A stretch of 64,000 nt of DNA from Oceanirhabdus seepicola (GTDB lineage: Bacteria > Bacillota > Clostridia > Clostridiales > Clostridiaceae), in NCBI RefSeq assembly GCF_023684385.1, contig NZ_JAGSOJ010000001.1, forward strand, positions 248,001-312,000, read 5' to 3'. The notes under the pieces were generated by a model. It was not told the DNA's origin. It saw only the letters and a list, made by a program, of their open reading frames with translations, and ran no database searches. Positions 53,433 to 64,000 of the stretch are shown one piece after another (within the stretch, counting starts at the first letter, position 1; every line of letters starts with the position of its first letter). Position numbers and translations under genes: made by a program.

Positions 53433-54566
53433 CTACTTTAGTTTTTTTAAAAAAGTTATGTGTAAGTCTTCCTTAATAACAACTCCTAACTTATTAAAAG
53501 TTTCATTTAAAGCTTTCAAAGTTTCTACCATTCTTCCTACTCTACAATTTTCTCCCATATGTCCAATTCTGAATACCTTATCCTTTAAAAATCCAAAAGC
53601 TCCAGCAATCATAACATTATGCTCTTCTAACATTATTTTATTAAATTCACTGAAATTTATTTTTTCAGGTAGAAGGACAGTTGTAACAGTGTTTGAATGG
53701 CTATCACATGTGAATAATTCCAATCCCGCCACTTCCAAACTAGCTCTACACGCCTCTGCAATTCTTTTATGTCTTTTTATTCTTTCTTTATCATTCACCA
53801 TTCTGCTTACAGCCTCATTCAAAGCATATATATCACTAATAGGTTGAGTATATGGGAACCATTTATTCTCATACCACCCTTGCCAAATGAGCAAATTCAA
53901 ATAAAATCCTCTTATCTTACTTTTTCTTGTTTTCATTGCCTTATAAGCTCTTTCACTTACACTCATAAATGTTAATCCTGGTGGTGCAGATAAACATTTT
54001 TGAGAACCACCAAGAACAATATCTATTTTCCATTCGTCAACTTTAATTGTTTCTCCACCAATACTTGCCACTGCATCAACCACTGTTATAATACCATATG
54101 AGTTCAATAATTTACATATATCTTCAACATTGTTTGTAATACCTGATGGAGTTTCACAATGGACTAATGTTGCAACTTTAAAGTTATTTTCTTCTTTTAA
54201 AAACTCCTCTAGCAAATGATATTCTAAACCTTTTCTCCTATCACCTCTAAAATAAGTTACTTCTCCACCATATATCTCAACAAAATCACCAAATCCTTCA
54301 CCAAAAATCCCATTCTCAATGCAAAGAACTTTATCTCCTTCTTCTATCAATGACGCACATGCTGCCTCAAGGCCAAGTATTCCTTCTCCTGAAAGAATTA
54401 TCACATCTTCTTTAGTGTTAAGAATTTTTTTTAATCCATCACAAGTATTCTTGTAAAGCTCATAGAATTCTAAATCTAAATCTGGATTTGTAATCTCCTT
54501 TGCCATGGCCCTTCTTACATCTTCATGTATAAATGTTGGTCCAGGTGTCATTACTAATTTTTCCAT
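53433..54566 (-). CDS. Class V aminotransferase (alanine/serine--glyoxylate type)
   Basis: A 377-aa PLP fold-type I enzyme. The N-terminal VMTPGPTFIHEDVRRAM is the PucG/AGXT family opening; PLP lysine in GGSQKCLSAPPGL; TPSGITN and DAVASIGG bind cofactor and substrate. Family members act on serine, alanine, ureidoglycine or 2-aminoethylphosphonate. The operon partner is an ECF S-component (54580), which hints at a vitamin or precursor link but does not decide the substrate. Confidence 0.85.
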   Translation of the reverse strand: MEKLVMTPGPTFIHEDVRRAMAKEITNPDLDLEFYELYKNTCDGLKKILNTKEDVIILSGEGILGLEAACASLIEEGDKVLCIENGIFGEGFGDFVEIYGGEVTYFRGDRRKGLEYHLLEEFLKEENNFKVATLVHCETPSGITNNVEDICKLLNSYGIITVVDAVASIGGETIKVDEWKIDIVLGGSQKCLSAPPGLTFMSVSERAYKAMKTRKSKIRGFYLNLLIWQGWYENKWFPYTQPISDIYALNEAVSRMVNDKERIKRHKRIAEACRASLEVAGLELFTCDSHSNTVTTVLLPEKINFSEFNKIMLEEHNVMIAGAFGFLKDKVFRIGHMGENCRVGRMVETLKALNETFNKLGVVIKEDLHITFLKKLK

Positions 54567-54579
54567 AGTTCTCGACTCC

Positions 54580-55122
54580 TTAAATTTCTATTTCTATTCT
54601 TCTAGCCTTAAATGTTTTTATCAGTATTGGCGCTATAATAATTGAAATTGCTCCAACCAGACATTGCATAGCATTTCCTGGTATTGATACCGCTGGAGAT
54701 ATCCAATTTCCATACATAATTCCTTCTGCCATATAATATCCACCTATCATTATAATAGTTGCTGGAATCATGCTAATAATATTTTGAATTAAATTAGCTC
54801 CTCTTTTACCATTCATATGTGCAATATATCCTATAACATATCCTATAGCAAATCTAATTATGAAAGTAAATGGTGCCCATGCTGCATATGGACTCAATAT
54901 ATCAAACAAAGCCATTCCAAAAGCTCCTGAAATAGCTCCTTTTTTTCTTCCAAATACTATTGCAATGGTGAAATGAGCTACATTTCCCATGTGAAACAAC
55001 CCACCCTCCGATGGTCCAGGTACGAGAATAAATGCTGTTGCTACATAAACAATAGCTATAAATAATCCCATAATTGCTATATCCTTTACACCAGTTGTTT
55101 TTCTTAACACCTCATTGTTCAT
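54580..55122 (-). CDS. ECF transporter substrate-binding (S) component
   Basis: A ~180-aa membrane protein with about six helices and the ECF S-component pattern (N-terminal DIAIMGLFIAIVYVATA, then GNVAHFTIAIVFGRKKGAISGAFGMALFD). These proteins bind a vitamin and share an energising module encoded elsewhere. The ATG at 55122 has GGAGGGG 5 nt upstream; a GTG at 55137 overlaps it. Linkage to a PLP-dependent aminotransferase might suggest a B6-related ligand, but no riboswitch supports this. Confidence 0.8.
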   Translation of the reverse strand: MNNEVLRKTTGVKDIAIMGLFIAIVYVATAFILVPGPSEGGLFHMGNVAHFTIAIVFGRKKGAISGAFGMALFDILSPYAAWAPFTFIIRFAIGYVIGYIAHMNGKRGANLIQNIISMIPATIIMIGGYYMAEGIMYGNWISPAVSIPGNAMQCLVGAISIIIAPILIKTFKARRIEIEI

Positions 55123-55260
55123 ATCTAACCCCTCCACAATATTTAAAATTTTCTTAAAATTTATAAATACATGCGCGCATTTATGTATTATTCTTCTTAC
55201 TATCTATTATATGGATAATCTCATTTTTTTCAAATGTACGGGTACAGTTTAAAAAGTAAA

Positions 55261-55290
55261 AAAATAGGCTTCCAAATGGTAGCCTATTTT
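55261..55290 (-). terminator. Terminator after the DUF2804 gene
   Basis: AAAATAGGCT and AGCCTATTTT pair around TCCAAATGGT, immediately past the stop at 55294. Confidence 0.85.
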
Positions 55291-55293
55291 ATG

Positions 55294-56340
55294 TTATAAT
55301 CTCAATCTTTTTTTCTCTCCCATGCCAAAGAAATCTTTCATTATGAAGATTCCATCCTCGGTTTCAATTGTTCCATTAAATACTCCGAAAGGTGCCTCAT
55401 AATCACTATACATAACTCCACAATTAAACTTTAATTCATACTGATTTAAAATAGTGAACTCTACATTCACTTTACCCTTTTCGTCCTTTATATTCCATAA
55501 TTTTTCATTCACATGTGTAAATTTTATATTAGGCAACTCGTATTTTTTATGATTCCATAAACAATTTTCATTATATTTCTGAGGTTGGATTACCTGGTTA
55601 TCCGTTAGATTGAAGCCTATTAAATTGCCATTTTCTCCAAACCCATAACCAGTTACCCAATCATATTTCATTTTAAAAGGATAAAAACCTTTGTGATCAT
55701 CAATTATCATAAAAGCATCCTCTTCATTAAAGACTATTTTTTCGTCTCCAAAAATCATTTCCCCATTCATTCTCATAATCTCTTTATGGGAATAAACACC
55801 TCTATTCATACCAAAAGGATGACATATAACATTAGGGTCAATTATATGCCTTCCTGTTATTTTAATATCTATGTCTGGCTTTGTTTTATCCCCTCTTGCA
55901 AAGCAATGAATAGTTACCTCTCCACAATCTAACTTATTAACAAACTTAATGTTTGTATTCTTTAATGTAAACTCTGTTACATTATTCATCATTCCCTTAC
56001 CAATTTGCGACTTACGCTCTAAACTCTTCTCTTTATATTCATAAACCTTATCATTAAGTTTATCATAAACAATTATAATATTCATTGCCATCCACTTGAC
56101 ATTATATATTGATCCTAATATAAAGAATCTATCATTTCCACCTTGAAATGCTTCCCATTCTTTTAATCTTGCATAATTCAATTTACGTAGTGTCCGTATT
56201 TTAAAAGGTTTAAGACAGTCGAGCATATTTACATTCTCTATAGGGTACTTATACGTGCCAAAATTAAATGTTCCATTTTCATCTACCAATGCTCTAGTTT
56301 TATTTTCATCTACCAATGTTTTAGTTTTATTTTCTTTCAA
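55294..56340 (-). CDS. DUF2804 family protein
   Basis: A ~348-aa protein matching DUF2804, a widespread family of unknown function with a beta-rich fold. Characteristic segments are FKIRTLRKLNYARLKEWEAFQ, HPFGMNRGVYSHK, and the ending YEAPFGVFNGTIETEDG. A short direct repeat (KTLVDENKTRALVDEN) occurs at the N-terminus. The TTG at 56340 behind GAGGTG is the likelier start than the GTG at 56349, which overlaps that site. Isolated gene. Confidence 0.8.
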   Translation of the reverse strand: MKENKTKTLVDENKTRALVDENGTFNFGTYKYPIENVNMLDCLKPFKIRTLRKLNYARLKEWEAFQGGNDRFFILGSIYNVKWMAMNIIIVYDKLNDKVYEYKEKSLERKSQIGKGMMNNVTEFTLKNTNIKFVNKLDCGEVTIHCFARGDKTKPDIDIKITGRHIIDPNVICHPFGMNRGVYSHKEIMRMNGEMIFGDEKIVFNEEDAFMIIDDHKGFYPFKMKYDWVTGYGFGENGNLIGFNLTDNQVIQPQKYNENCLWNHKKYELPNIKFTHVNEKLWNIKDEKGKVNVEFTILNQYELKFNCGVMYSDYEAPFGVFNGTIETEDGIFIMKDFFGMGEKKRLRL

Positions 56341-56502
56341 GAAAATCACCTCTTATAAATTATATAACTTAAATATACCACATTATTTCATTTAAGGTAA
56401 ACTTAAGGCAAATTTATATTTATTTTTATATATTATATCAAAATAGCAATGTTTGAATATATTGTTTTGAATTTGTTTTGAATCTGTTTCCTTCTTAAGA
56501 AT

Positions 56503-56629
56503 GTCAGGCTGTTTAAAAAGTTCAAGGTCAAGGAACTAGGCGAACGAGCAGCAGAGTGTACGCATTTGGTACTCGAGTAGCGCAGAGAGCCTTAGTGACG
56601 CCGAGATTGAGCTTTTTAAACAGTCTGAA
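56503..56629. repeat. Palindromic dispersed repeat, copy 2 (127 bp)
   Basis: Starts GTCAGGCTGTTTAAAAAG and ends CTTTTTAAACAGTCTGAA. Its reverse complement aligns along its full length with the element at 33313-33436, sharing TCACTAAG, CTCGAGTAC and TTCCTTGACCTTG. Both copies lie downstream of genes and can form a long hairpin. Confidence 0.75.
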
Positions 56630-56673
56630 GGGCAAATTCAATTAAGAATTTGCCCCCTAGATTAAATATTTTA

Positions 56674-59313
56674 TTATAAACTTTCTAGTCTTTCAATAAC
56701 AGATGCATACATCTCTCTATATTTCTTTTCTTTTTCTTTTTCTTCATTTACAACTGCTTCTGGTGCCTTGCTAATAAATCTTTCATTTGAAAGCTTCTTC
56801 TCAACTCTATCGATTTCTTTTGCAAGTTTTTCTTTTTCTTTGTTCAATCTCTCAATTTCTTTCTCAACATCAACAAGATCAAGGATTGGCATGAATATCT
56901 CAGCACCTTTTGTAACTGCAGCAACTGCATTTTCTGGAGCCTCTTCCTTAGCATTTATTAAAATAACTTCGCTAGCAGATGCAAGTTTCTCAAAGTATAT
57001 CTTTCCACCTTCAAATGCCTCTGCACCCTCAGTTGCAAGTATAAACAACTTAGCTTTTCTTGAGTTAGGTACGTTCATCTCAGCTCTAACATTTCTTATA
57101 GCTTTGATAGCTTCGATTACAAGTGCCATCTCCTTCTCAATCTGCTCATTCTTAAGTTCTTCACAGAATTCAGGCCAGCTAGAAATTGTGATACTCTTAT
57201 CTCCAGTTTCAAGATTTAAGTATATCTCCTCAGTGATATATGGCATTACAGGGTGAAGAAGTTTAAGTCCTGTAGTTAATACAGTATATAGTACATTGTA
57301 CGCAACTCCTTTTGCCTCCTCATCATCACTAAAGAATACTGGCTTAACAAGCTCAATGTACCAGTCACAGAACTCATTCCACATAAAGTCATAAACCTTC
57401 TGTGTTGCTATTCCTAATTCAAACTTCTCGATATTTTCAGTTACTTCTTTTACAACATCATTCATTCTAGATAATATCCACTTATCAGCAATTGAGTAGT
57501 TCTTGCTATCCTTGTATTTGTTCATGATTTCCTTATCAAGGTTCATCATAACAAATCTTGAAGCATTCCATATCTTATTTGCAAAGTTTCTTGCTGCTTC
57601 TACTCTCTCTTCGTAGTATCTAATATCATTTCCCGTTGAATTTCCTGTTATTAAAGAGAATCTAAGTGCATCAGCACCATACTTATCAATAACCTCTAAA
57701 GGATCTACTCCGTTATCTAGTGATTTAGACATCTTTCTTCCATCACTAGCTCTTACTATTCCGTGCATAAGTACATTTTCAAATGGTACTTCTCCCATAT
57801 TATGAATTCCTGAGAATATCATTCTAGCAACCCAGAAGAATATGATATCATATCCTGTTACCAATGTACTCGTTGGATAGAAATAATCAAGATCCTCTGT
57901 TTTGTCTGGCCAACCTAAAGTTGAGAATGGCCATAGTGCTGATGAGAACCATGTATCTAGAACGTCCTTATCTTGTTCTATATTTTCACTGTTACATTTA
58001 GAACATTGAGTTGGATCTTCCATTGAAACTATTATTTCTCCACAATCCTTACAGTACCAAACTGGAATTCTGTGTCCCCACCATAGCTGTCTTGAAATAC
58101 ACCAATCTTGAATGTTATCCATCCAGTTGAAGTAAGTCTTTTCAAATCTCTCTGGAACAAACTTAGTCTGCTTTTCTCTTACAGCCTTTCTTGCAGGTTC
58201 CGCAAGTGTATCCATTTTAACATACCATTGTTTAGATATCATTGGTTCTACAACTGTTTTACATCTGTCATGTGTTCCTACATTGTGACTATGCTCTTTA
58301 ACTTTAACAAGTAATCCTTGCTCTTCAAGATCCGCAACCATTGCCTTTCTTGCTTCATATCTATCCATTCCACTGTATCTTCCATAGCCTTCAGCAATTG
58401 TTCCATCTTGATTCAAAACTATAATTTCAGGAAGGTTATGTCTCTTACCAACCTGGAAGTCATTAGGATCATGTGCTGGAGTTATCTTAACTGCACCAGT
58501 CCCAAACTCAAGATCAACATATTCATCTGCAACTATAGGAATCTCTCTACCAACTAAAGGAAGTATAAGTGTTTTTCCTACTAGGTGACCATATCTCTCA
58601 TCAGCTGGATTAACAGCAACTGCTGTATCTCCTAATAATGTCTCTGGTCTTGTTGTTGCTATCTCTAATGTTATGTCAGAATCCTTTACTGGATATTTAA
58701 TGTGCCAGAAGTTACCTTCATGCTCTTCATGCTCTATCTCAGCATCTGAAATAGCAGTCATACAATTTGGACACCAGTTAGTTATTCTGTTTCCTTGGTA
58801 TACAAGCCCCTCTTCATAAAGCTTAACAAAAACTTTTCTTACAGCTTTACTTAAGTTCTCATCCATTGTGAATGCTTCTCTTGTAAAGTCTGCAGAAACT
58901 CCTACCTTCTTTAACTGAGTTCTGATTCTATTTCTATATTGGTTAGACCATTCCCAAACTCTCTCAAGGAATGCATCTCTTCCCATTTCTTTTTTATCTA
59001 ATCCCTCTTCTATTAAAGCTTTTTCTACTCTTACTTCAGTAGCTATACTTGCATGGTCTTCACCAGGAAGCCATAATGTACAATATCCTTGCATCCTCTT
59101 AGTTCTTATTAAGATATCTTGTAATGTATTATCAAGAGCATGCCCTAAGTGCAATTGCCCAGTGATATTTGGTGGTGGCATCATAATTGAATAAGGCTTC
59201 TTATTCTTATCTACCTTAGGAGTGAAAAACCCCTCTTCTTCCCACCATTTATACAGACGATCTTCAAATTCTTTTGGATCATAATTTTTAGCTAATTTAA
59301 CTTCTTGATTCAT
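56674..59313 (-). CDS. valS: Valyl-tRNA synthetase
   Basis: An 879-aa class Ia synthetase. HIGH-region [15 protein letters not shown] (about 48-62), a CP1 editing domain with [24 protein letters not shown], an anticodon-binding domain, and a C-terminal coiled coil (about 810-879, [22 protein letters not shown]). Length is standard. Behind a Val-specific T-box and strong promoter, ATG after AAAGGAG. Confidence 0.98.
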   Translation of the reverse strand: MNQEVKLAKNYDPKEFEDRLYKWWEEEGFFTPKVDKNKKPYSIMMPPPNITGQLHLGHALDNTLQDILIRTKRMQGYCTLWLPGEDHASIATEVRVEKALIEEGLDKKEMGRDAFLERVWEWSNQYRNRIRTQLKKVGVSADFTREAFTMDENLSKAVRKVFVKLYEEGLVYQGNRITNWCPNCMTAISDAEIEHEEHEGNFWHIKYPVKDSDITLEIATTRPETLLGDTAVAVNPADERYGHLVGKTLILPLVGREIPIVADEYVDLEFGTGAVKITPAHDPNDFQVGKRHNLPEIIVLNQDGTIAEGYGRYSGMDRYEARKAMVADLEEQGLLVKVKEHSHNVGTHDRCKTVVEPMISKQWYVKMDTLAEPARKAVREKQTKFVPERFEKTYFNWMDNIQDWCISRQLWWGHRIPVWYCKDCGEIIVSMEDPTQCSKCNSENIEQDKDVLDTWFSSALWPFSTLGWPDKTEDLDYFYPTSTLVTGYDIIFFWVARMIFSGIHNMGEVPFENVLMHGIVRASDGRKMSKSLDNGVDPLEVIDKYGADALRFSLITGNSTGNDIRYYEERVEAARNFANKIWNASRFVMMNLDKEIMNKYKDSKNYSIADKWILSRMNDVVKEVTENIEKFELGIATQKVYDFMWNEFCDWYIELVKPVFFSDDEEAKGVAYNVLYTVLTTGLKLLHPVMPYITEEIYLNLETGDKSITISSWPEFCEELKNEQIEKEMALVIEAIKAIRNVRAEMNVPNSRKAKLFILATEGAEAFEGGKIYFEKLASASEVILINAKEEAPENAVAAVTKGAEIFMPILDLVDVEKEIERLNKEKEKLAKEIDRVEKKLSNERFISKAPEAVVNEEKEKEKKYREMYASVIERLESL

Positions 59314-59384
59314 ATTTATTTCTCCTTTCCCTTTTTATTTTAAACAAATCCTTGTTTTTTATCTCAAATAATATATAAATAAAA

Positions 59385-59620
59385 AAGCGTTGCAGTCCCA
59401 AAAGGACGACAACGCGCGATACCACCTTAATTCCTACTCAAATAATTGAATAAGCTCTCATTAAATTAACGATATGTCTACCGATTTTACCTACACACAT
59501 AAATTATGTTTCAATAAAACTGCTCCAAAGCTACCTTCAACACAATACCTCATAAAAAACCTTTCAGCTAATAAGTTTTTCTCTCTGTTTGTTTCTTGTA
59601 TTTACTCCTCTTTTTCACTG
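59385..59620 (-). promoter_or_regulatory. T-box leader (tRNA-Val) of valS
   Basis: On the minus strand: ACAGAGAG start, specifier context GAAG-GTA-GCTTTGGAG with GTA (59534-59532) a valine codon, antiterminator AAGGTGGTATCGCG, and terminator GCGTTG...CAACGC followed by TTTTTT (59415-59385). Uncharged tRNA-Val should favour read-through. Confidence 0.92.
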
Positions 59621-59648
59621 CATTTAAATATTCTCTTATAATTATATA

Positions 59649-59676
59649 ATTATAGTATAAAAATAAATAATGTCAA
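59649..59676 (-). promoter_or_regulatory. valS promoter
   Basis: TTGACA (59676-59671), 16-bp spacer, TATAAT (59654-59649) on the minus strand, just upstream of the T-box. Confidence 0.7.
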
Positions 59677-59784
59677 GAAAATCTTTATTTAATATCATTT
59701 CTTCTTTTTTAATAATACTAAACTTTTCTACAAAGTTAAAGTATTAATATTCATGCCTAATAACATGTTATTACTTTTTTCCAT

Positions 59785-59813
59785 TTGACACAAAAGTCGA
59801 ACCATGTTATATT
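59785..59813 (+). promoter_or_regulatory. Promoter of the first NhaC-family gene
   Basis: TTGACA (59785-59790), 17 bp, TATATT (59808-59813) with an extended TG. The same arrangement and flanking sequence recur at 61997-62025. Confidence 0.75.
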
Positions 59814-59837
59814 TTGTTCTATAACAATTTAATAGTT

Positions 59838-60262
59838 ACCTCATCTCTCGTAGGTGAGGTAGAGGCGCATTGTCTAATAGTATTTATAGTAAGGCGTATG
59901 AAAATAAATAAAAGGCAAAGATGCGACGGATATTTTGCGAAATGCGAAGAGTTGGGTTCCCCTGATAGTAGTTCTATCAAGGGTTTCCAAGGATGAAGCA
60001 GTTCGCAAAATAGACTAGCATACTGACTAATAATTTATTTGAATATGCCTATGGTCGGAAACCAGTGATCTATAAAGAAAGGAGCCAATGCCGAAGTCTT
60101 AAGCACCAAAACTTAAGGCTGGGTCTGTATCAAATAGGTACAGGACTGTCAACAAGGTACGCCCGGTATCTTGTTGGAGTGCTATCTCACAAAGGGCAAA
60201 AGGAGGGACAAGGTACGTCTATAGGATACTACACGTCTGAATTCTTTTCAGGCGTTTTTTTA
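59838..60262 (+). promoter_or_regulatory. Lysine riboswitch with enlarged P2 arm and terminator
   Basis: L-box signatures: GGTGAGGTAGAGGCGC at the 5' side, GCCGAAG (60090-60096), a P3 stem CTTAAG/CTTAAG, GGCTGGGTCTGTAT with GTACAGGACTGTC for P4, and P5 ACAAGGTAC/GGTATCTTGT. P1 is GTGAGGTAG (59854-59862) with CTATCTCAC (60182-60190). P1 to P1 spans 337 nt, far longer than the ~180 nt usual, because the P2 arm (GGCGTAT 59893 / ATATGCC 60043) holds about 125 extra nt with its own stems. Terminator ACGTCTGAA/TTCAGGCGT plus T7 (60233-60262). Confidence 0.85.
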
Positions 60263-60374
60263 TTTTATAAGAAATTATAATATTAATAAGCACTCGCAAA
60301 ATACGAAATTATTTCTAATATATTAATTAATTTAAATTTTTAGAGAAATGTAAGAGAACTTAGGAGGAAAATTT

Positions 60375-61844
60375 ATGAGTTTACAAGAAAAGAACAATCC
60401 GATAATATCAATATTAAAACTAACTCCAGTAGTGGTTTTAATGTATTTAATAATGAAAACTGAAGATGCAATAATTTCAGCTGCTATAGCAACTATTTAC
60501 GCTGCAATAATTGCTCTGGTAACTGAAAAACTAAATTTTAAAACACTATTAAATTCTGCAGTAGACAATGTTAAAGAAATGCAATTAGTATTTTTTATTT
60601 TAATGGCTGCTTATGCAATGGCTGCTGCATTTATGTCTACAGGAGTAGGGGCATCAATTATTAACTTATCATTAAATCTTGGTTTAACAGGAAGGACAAT
60701 CGCAGTTACTGGCTTCCTTATAACATCAATTCTTTCAGTAGCAACTGGTACAAGTTGGGGAACTTTCGCTGCATGTGCTCCAATCTTTTTATGGCTAAAT
60801 CATATAGTTGGTGGAGATATTGTTTTAACCACTGCTGCCATTGCTGGTGGTGCATGCTTTGGTGATAATATTGGATTAATTTCAGATACAACTGTTGTTA
60901 GTTCTGGAATACAAAAAGTAGAAGTCATTGATAGAATTAAGCATCAAGGTGTTTGGTCATTATTATGCTTGACTGTAACTGGTATCATATTTTATATTGT
61001 AAGCGTATTCAAAGGATTACCTACTATTGTTGGTAATCCGGCTGATGCAATAAATGCAATTCCACAAGATGTATGGACTATATTAGGAGAAAAAAGAGCT
61101 TCCGCAGTAGATTTATTAAATCAAGTAAAAGATGGTGTTCCATACTTTATGATAATTCCATTAGTCTTAGTATTGATACTTGCTATTAAAGGATATCAAA
61201 CACTTATTTGCTTAGGAACTGGTATCATATCTTCAATGATACTTGGTATGTTCGCTGGTACAGTCTCAGATTTGAGCTCATTTATGAGTCTTGTAAGTAG
61301 CGGATTTGCTGATGCTGGTTCATGGGTAATCATAATGATGATGTGGGTAGGTGCCTTTGGTGGTATTATGGCCAAGATGAAAGCATTTGATCCACTTGCT
61401 AGACTTGTTTTAATACTTTCAAAAAATGTTAGACAACTTATGTTTTGGAATGGCTGTTTATCCATTGCGGGTAATGCTCTTTTAGCTGATGAAATGGCTC
61501 AAATCGTTACGATTGGTCCTATAACTAAAAATCTAGTTGATGAGAACGTTAGTGGTAGTGAAGAAGACATGTACAAGCTTCGTCTTAGAAATGCAACTTT
61601 CTCTGATGCCCTTGGTGTATTTGGATCTCAGTTGATTCCATGGCATGTTTATATGACATTCTATATAGGCATCGCATCTGCAGTATATCCATTATATAAA
61701 TTTAATATTTGGGACATAATAACTCACAACTATATGGCTATCATTGCAGTTACTTCAATATTAATATTAACAGTTACTGGTTTAGATAGATTTATACCAT
61801 TATTTAAGTTACCTTCTGAACCTGATGTAAAGCTAAAAAAATAA
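60375..61844 (+). CDS. NhaC-family transporter, probable lysine transporter (copy 1)
   Basis: A 489-aa protein with 10-12 helices of the NhaC antiporter superfamily; motifs include GTSWGTFAACAPIFLW and GACFGDNIGLISDTTVV. NhaC homologs behind L-boxes are predicted lysine importers in Firmicutes. Here the riboswitch directly precedes the gene, which supports lysine (or lysine exchange) as substrate, although the family name implies Na+/H+ exchange. ATG behind AGGAGG. A very similar gene follows at 62144. Confidence 0.88.
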   Translation: MSLQEKNNPIISILKLTPVVVLMYLIMKTEDAIISAAIATIYAAIIALVTEKLNFKTLLNSAVDNVKEMQLVFFILMAAYAMAAAFMSTGVGASIINLSLNLGLTGRTIAVTGFLITSILSVATGTSWGTFAACAPIFLWLNHIVGGDIVLTTAAIAGGACFGDNIGLISDTTVVSSGIQKVEVIDRIKHQGVWSLLCLTVTGIIFYIVSVFKGLPTIVGNPADAINAIPQDVWTILGEKRASAVDLLNQVKDGVPYFMIIPLVLVLILAIKGYQTLICLGTGIISSMILGMFAGTVSDLSSFMSLVSSGFADAGSWVIIMMMWVGAFGGIMAKMKAFDPLARLVLILSKNVRQLMFWNGCLSIAGNALLADEMAQIVTIGPITKNLVDENVSGSEEDMYKLRLRNATFSDALGVFGSQLIPWHVYMTFYIGIASAVYPLYKFNIWDIITHNYMAIIAVTSILILTVTGLDRFIPLFKLPSEPDVKLKK

Positions 61845-61864
61845 TTTTGTAATTAATACTCTTA

Positions 61865-61897
61865 AACAGATAAATCATAGATTTATCTGTTTTTTTA
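61865..61897 (+). terminator. Terminator after the first NhaC gene
   Basis: AAACAGATAAATC and GATTTATCTGTTTTTTT form a 12-bp stem with a T-run. Confidence 0.85.
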
Positions 61898-61996
61898 ATA
61901 TAATTCAATTTAAATTGTTCTATTTTATTGAAATAACGTATTAATTACCCTTATTTTCTATAAAACTTTACAATTAGTCAGAAAATTCATTATAGT

Positions 61997-62083
61997 TTGA
62001 CAATCATATAGAACTATGTTATATTTTGTCTTGTAATAATCAAATAATAACCTTACCTTTGAATTCTTTTCAAACGTTTTTTT
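61997..62083 (+). promoter_or_regulatory. Promoter and vestigial leader of the second NhaC gene
   Basis: TTGACA (61997-62002), 17 bp, TATATT (62020-62025), flanked by ACTATGTTATATTTTGT as in the first gene's promoter. The leader then jumps straight to GAATTCTTTTCAAACGTT and a T-run (62061-62083), matching the first gene's terminator region. The aptamer is absent; a short TTTGAA/TTCAAA hairpin with T-run remains. Confidence 0.75.
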
Positions 62084-62143
62084 GTTGTCACAAACATTTA
62101 GCAATTATCATCATAAACTTTTATTACATAGGGAGGAATATTT

Positions 62144-63688
<1,545 letters not shown>

Positions 63689-63717
63689 GGATAGACTTAT
63701 TTAAAGTCTATCCCTTT
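63689..63717 (+). terminator. Terminator after the second NhaC gene
   Basis: GGATAGACTT and AAGTCTATCC pair around ATTTA, followed by CTTTTATTTT. Confidence 0.85.
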
Positions 63718-63822
63718 TATTTTCTCAAATAAAATTTGCCTACCTTCATTATAAAAAATTGAAATAGCTTATCATTTATATTATAATTTTCTTATCCCTT
63801 TGTGATAGAAAGAAGGTTTTTT

Positions 63823-64000
63823 ATGAAAAAGTGGGATTACATATTAATAGTATTACTAATTGCAATCTCTTTAACACCATATTTATTTTTAAGAGCATCT
63901 AATGAATCATCTAAAAATATTTATGCTGAGGTTTCAATAAACAATGAAGTGGTAAAAAAAATAAACATTAGTGATCTGAGAAATCTTAATAAATCCTTTG
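63823..64000 (+). CDS. Partial NusG domain II-family membrane-anchored protein
   Basis: The first 59 codons of a gene cut by the right edge. MKKWDYILIVLLIAISLTPY is an N-terminal signal anchor, followed by IYAEVSINNEVVKKINISD, the opening of the extracellular NusG domain II (DUF) seen in many Clostridia. Such genes often neighbour ECF/heptaprenyl synthase or ApbE-type genes, which would lie outside the window. A GAAGG-like site precedes the ATG. Confidence 0.7.
   Translation, partial: MKKWDYILIVLLIAISLTPYLFLRASNESSKNIYAEVSINNEVVKKINISDLRNLNKSF

Noticed and set aside
59838..59870. Mg2+ (M-box) riboswitch reading of GTAGGTGAGG
   Set aside because: The later M-box blocks are absent, while GAGGTAGAGGCGC, GCCGAAG and GGACTGTC fit the lysine class.
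59814..60280. Two open frames within the first NhaC leader
   Set aside because: They coincide with the conserved stems of the lysine riboswitch and have no convincing start signals.

Overview
The window looks like chromosomal DNA from a low-GC, Gram-positive, endospore-forming Clostridia member, most like Clostridiaceae. This rests on its AT-rich composition, strong GGAGG-type ribosome binding sites, frequent GTG/TTG starts, U-tract terminators, two T-box leaders, a lysine riboswitch, a gerAB remnant, class II GalT, a YedE/TusA/DUF3343 set and a 2-hydroxyacyl-CoA-dehydratase-type operon. I saw no rRNA, tRNA, CRISPR array, prophage or complete insertion sequence.

Layout. 0-2.6 kb: start of a YkuK-like gene, a MerR remnant, a lipoprotein agmatine deiminase and a BmrR-like regulator. 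2.8-10.1 kb: an eight-gene co-directional unit with a cysteine-free dehydratase paralog, a small membrane protein, a NapH-like polyferredoxin, a cysteine-rich double-cubane-type dehydratase-fold protein, its ATP-dependent activase, a CcdA/DsbD-like membrane protein and a two-component system. 10.3-15.7 kb: truncated gerAB, a long palindromic element, then an NAD salvage operon (pncA, prs, nadV, nadE, NrtR-like Nudix regulator). 16-26.2 kb: two secreted surface proteins, one of 1960 aa with repeated Ig-like domains, plus a solute-sensing histidine kinase and a divergent response regulator. 26.3-30.9 kb: a Bce-type peptide-antibiotic module with a BceR-like box. 31.3-33.2 kb: two paralogous micro-ORFs divergent from an HTH-TPR regulator. 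33.5-38.8 kb: galKTM with a ROK regulator and a ROK-type operator. 39-47.5 kb: cysK, an esterase lipoprotein, rlmD, and argGH under an Arg T-box and probable ArgR boxes. 47.8-56.3 kb: an APH-like kinase, the YedE/TusA/DUF3343 cluster, an MFS exporter behind a leader-peptide attenuator, folC, a class V aminotransferase with an ECF S-component, and DUF2804. 56.5-64 kb: valS with a Val T-box, two tandem NhaC-family transporters (the first behind an unusually long lysine riboswitch, the second behind a leader that lost the aptamer), and the start of a NusG-domain-II protein.

The strongest candidate for an undescribed system is the 2.7-10.1 kb operon. It pairs a probable [8Fe-9S] double-cubane reductase and its activase with a paralog that has lost every aligned cluster cysteine, two membrane redox proteins, and a dedicated two-component system. 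A 22-bp-spaced direct repeat lies upstream and may be the response-regulator site. Other noteworthy items are the SD-sequestering MFPRGPN leader ahead of the MFS gene, the micro-ORF pair, and the riboswitch-plus/riboswitch-minus transporter duplication. All functional assignments come from reading motifs by eye; no database search was run.
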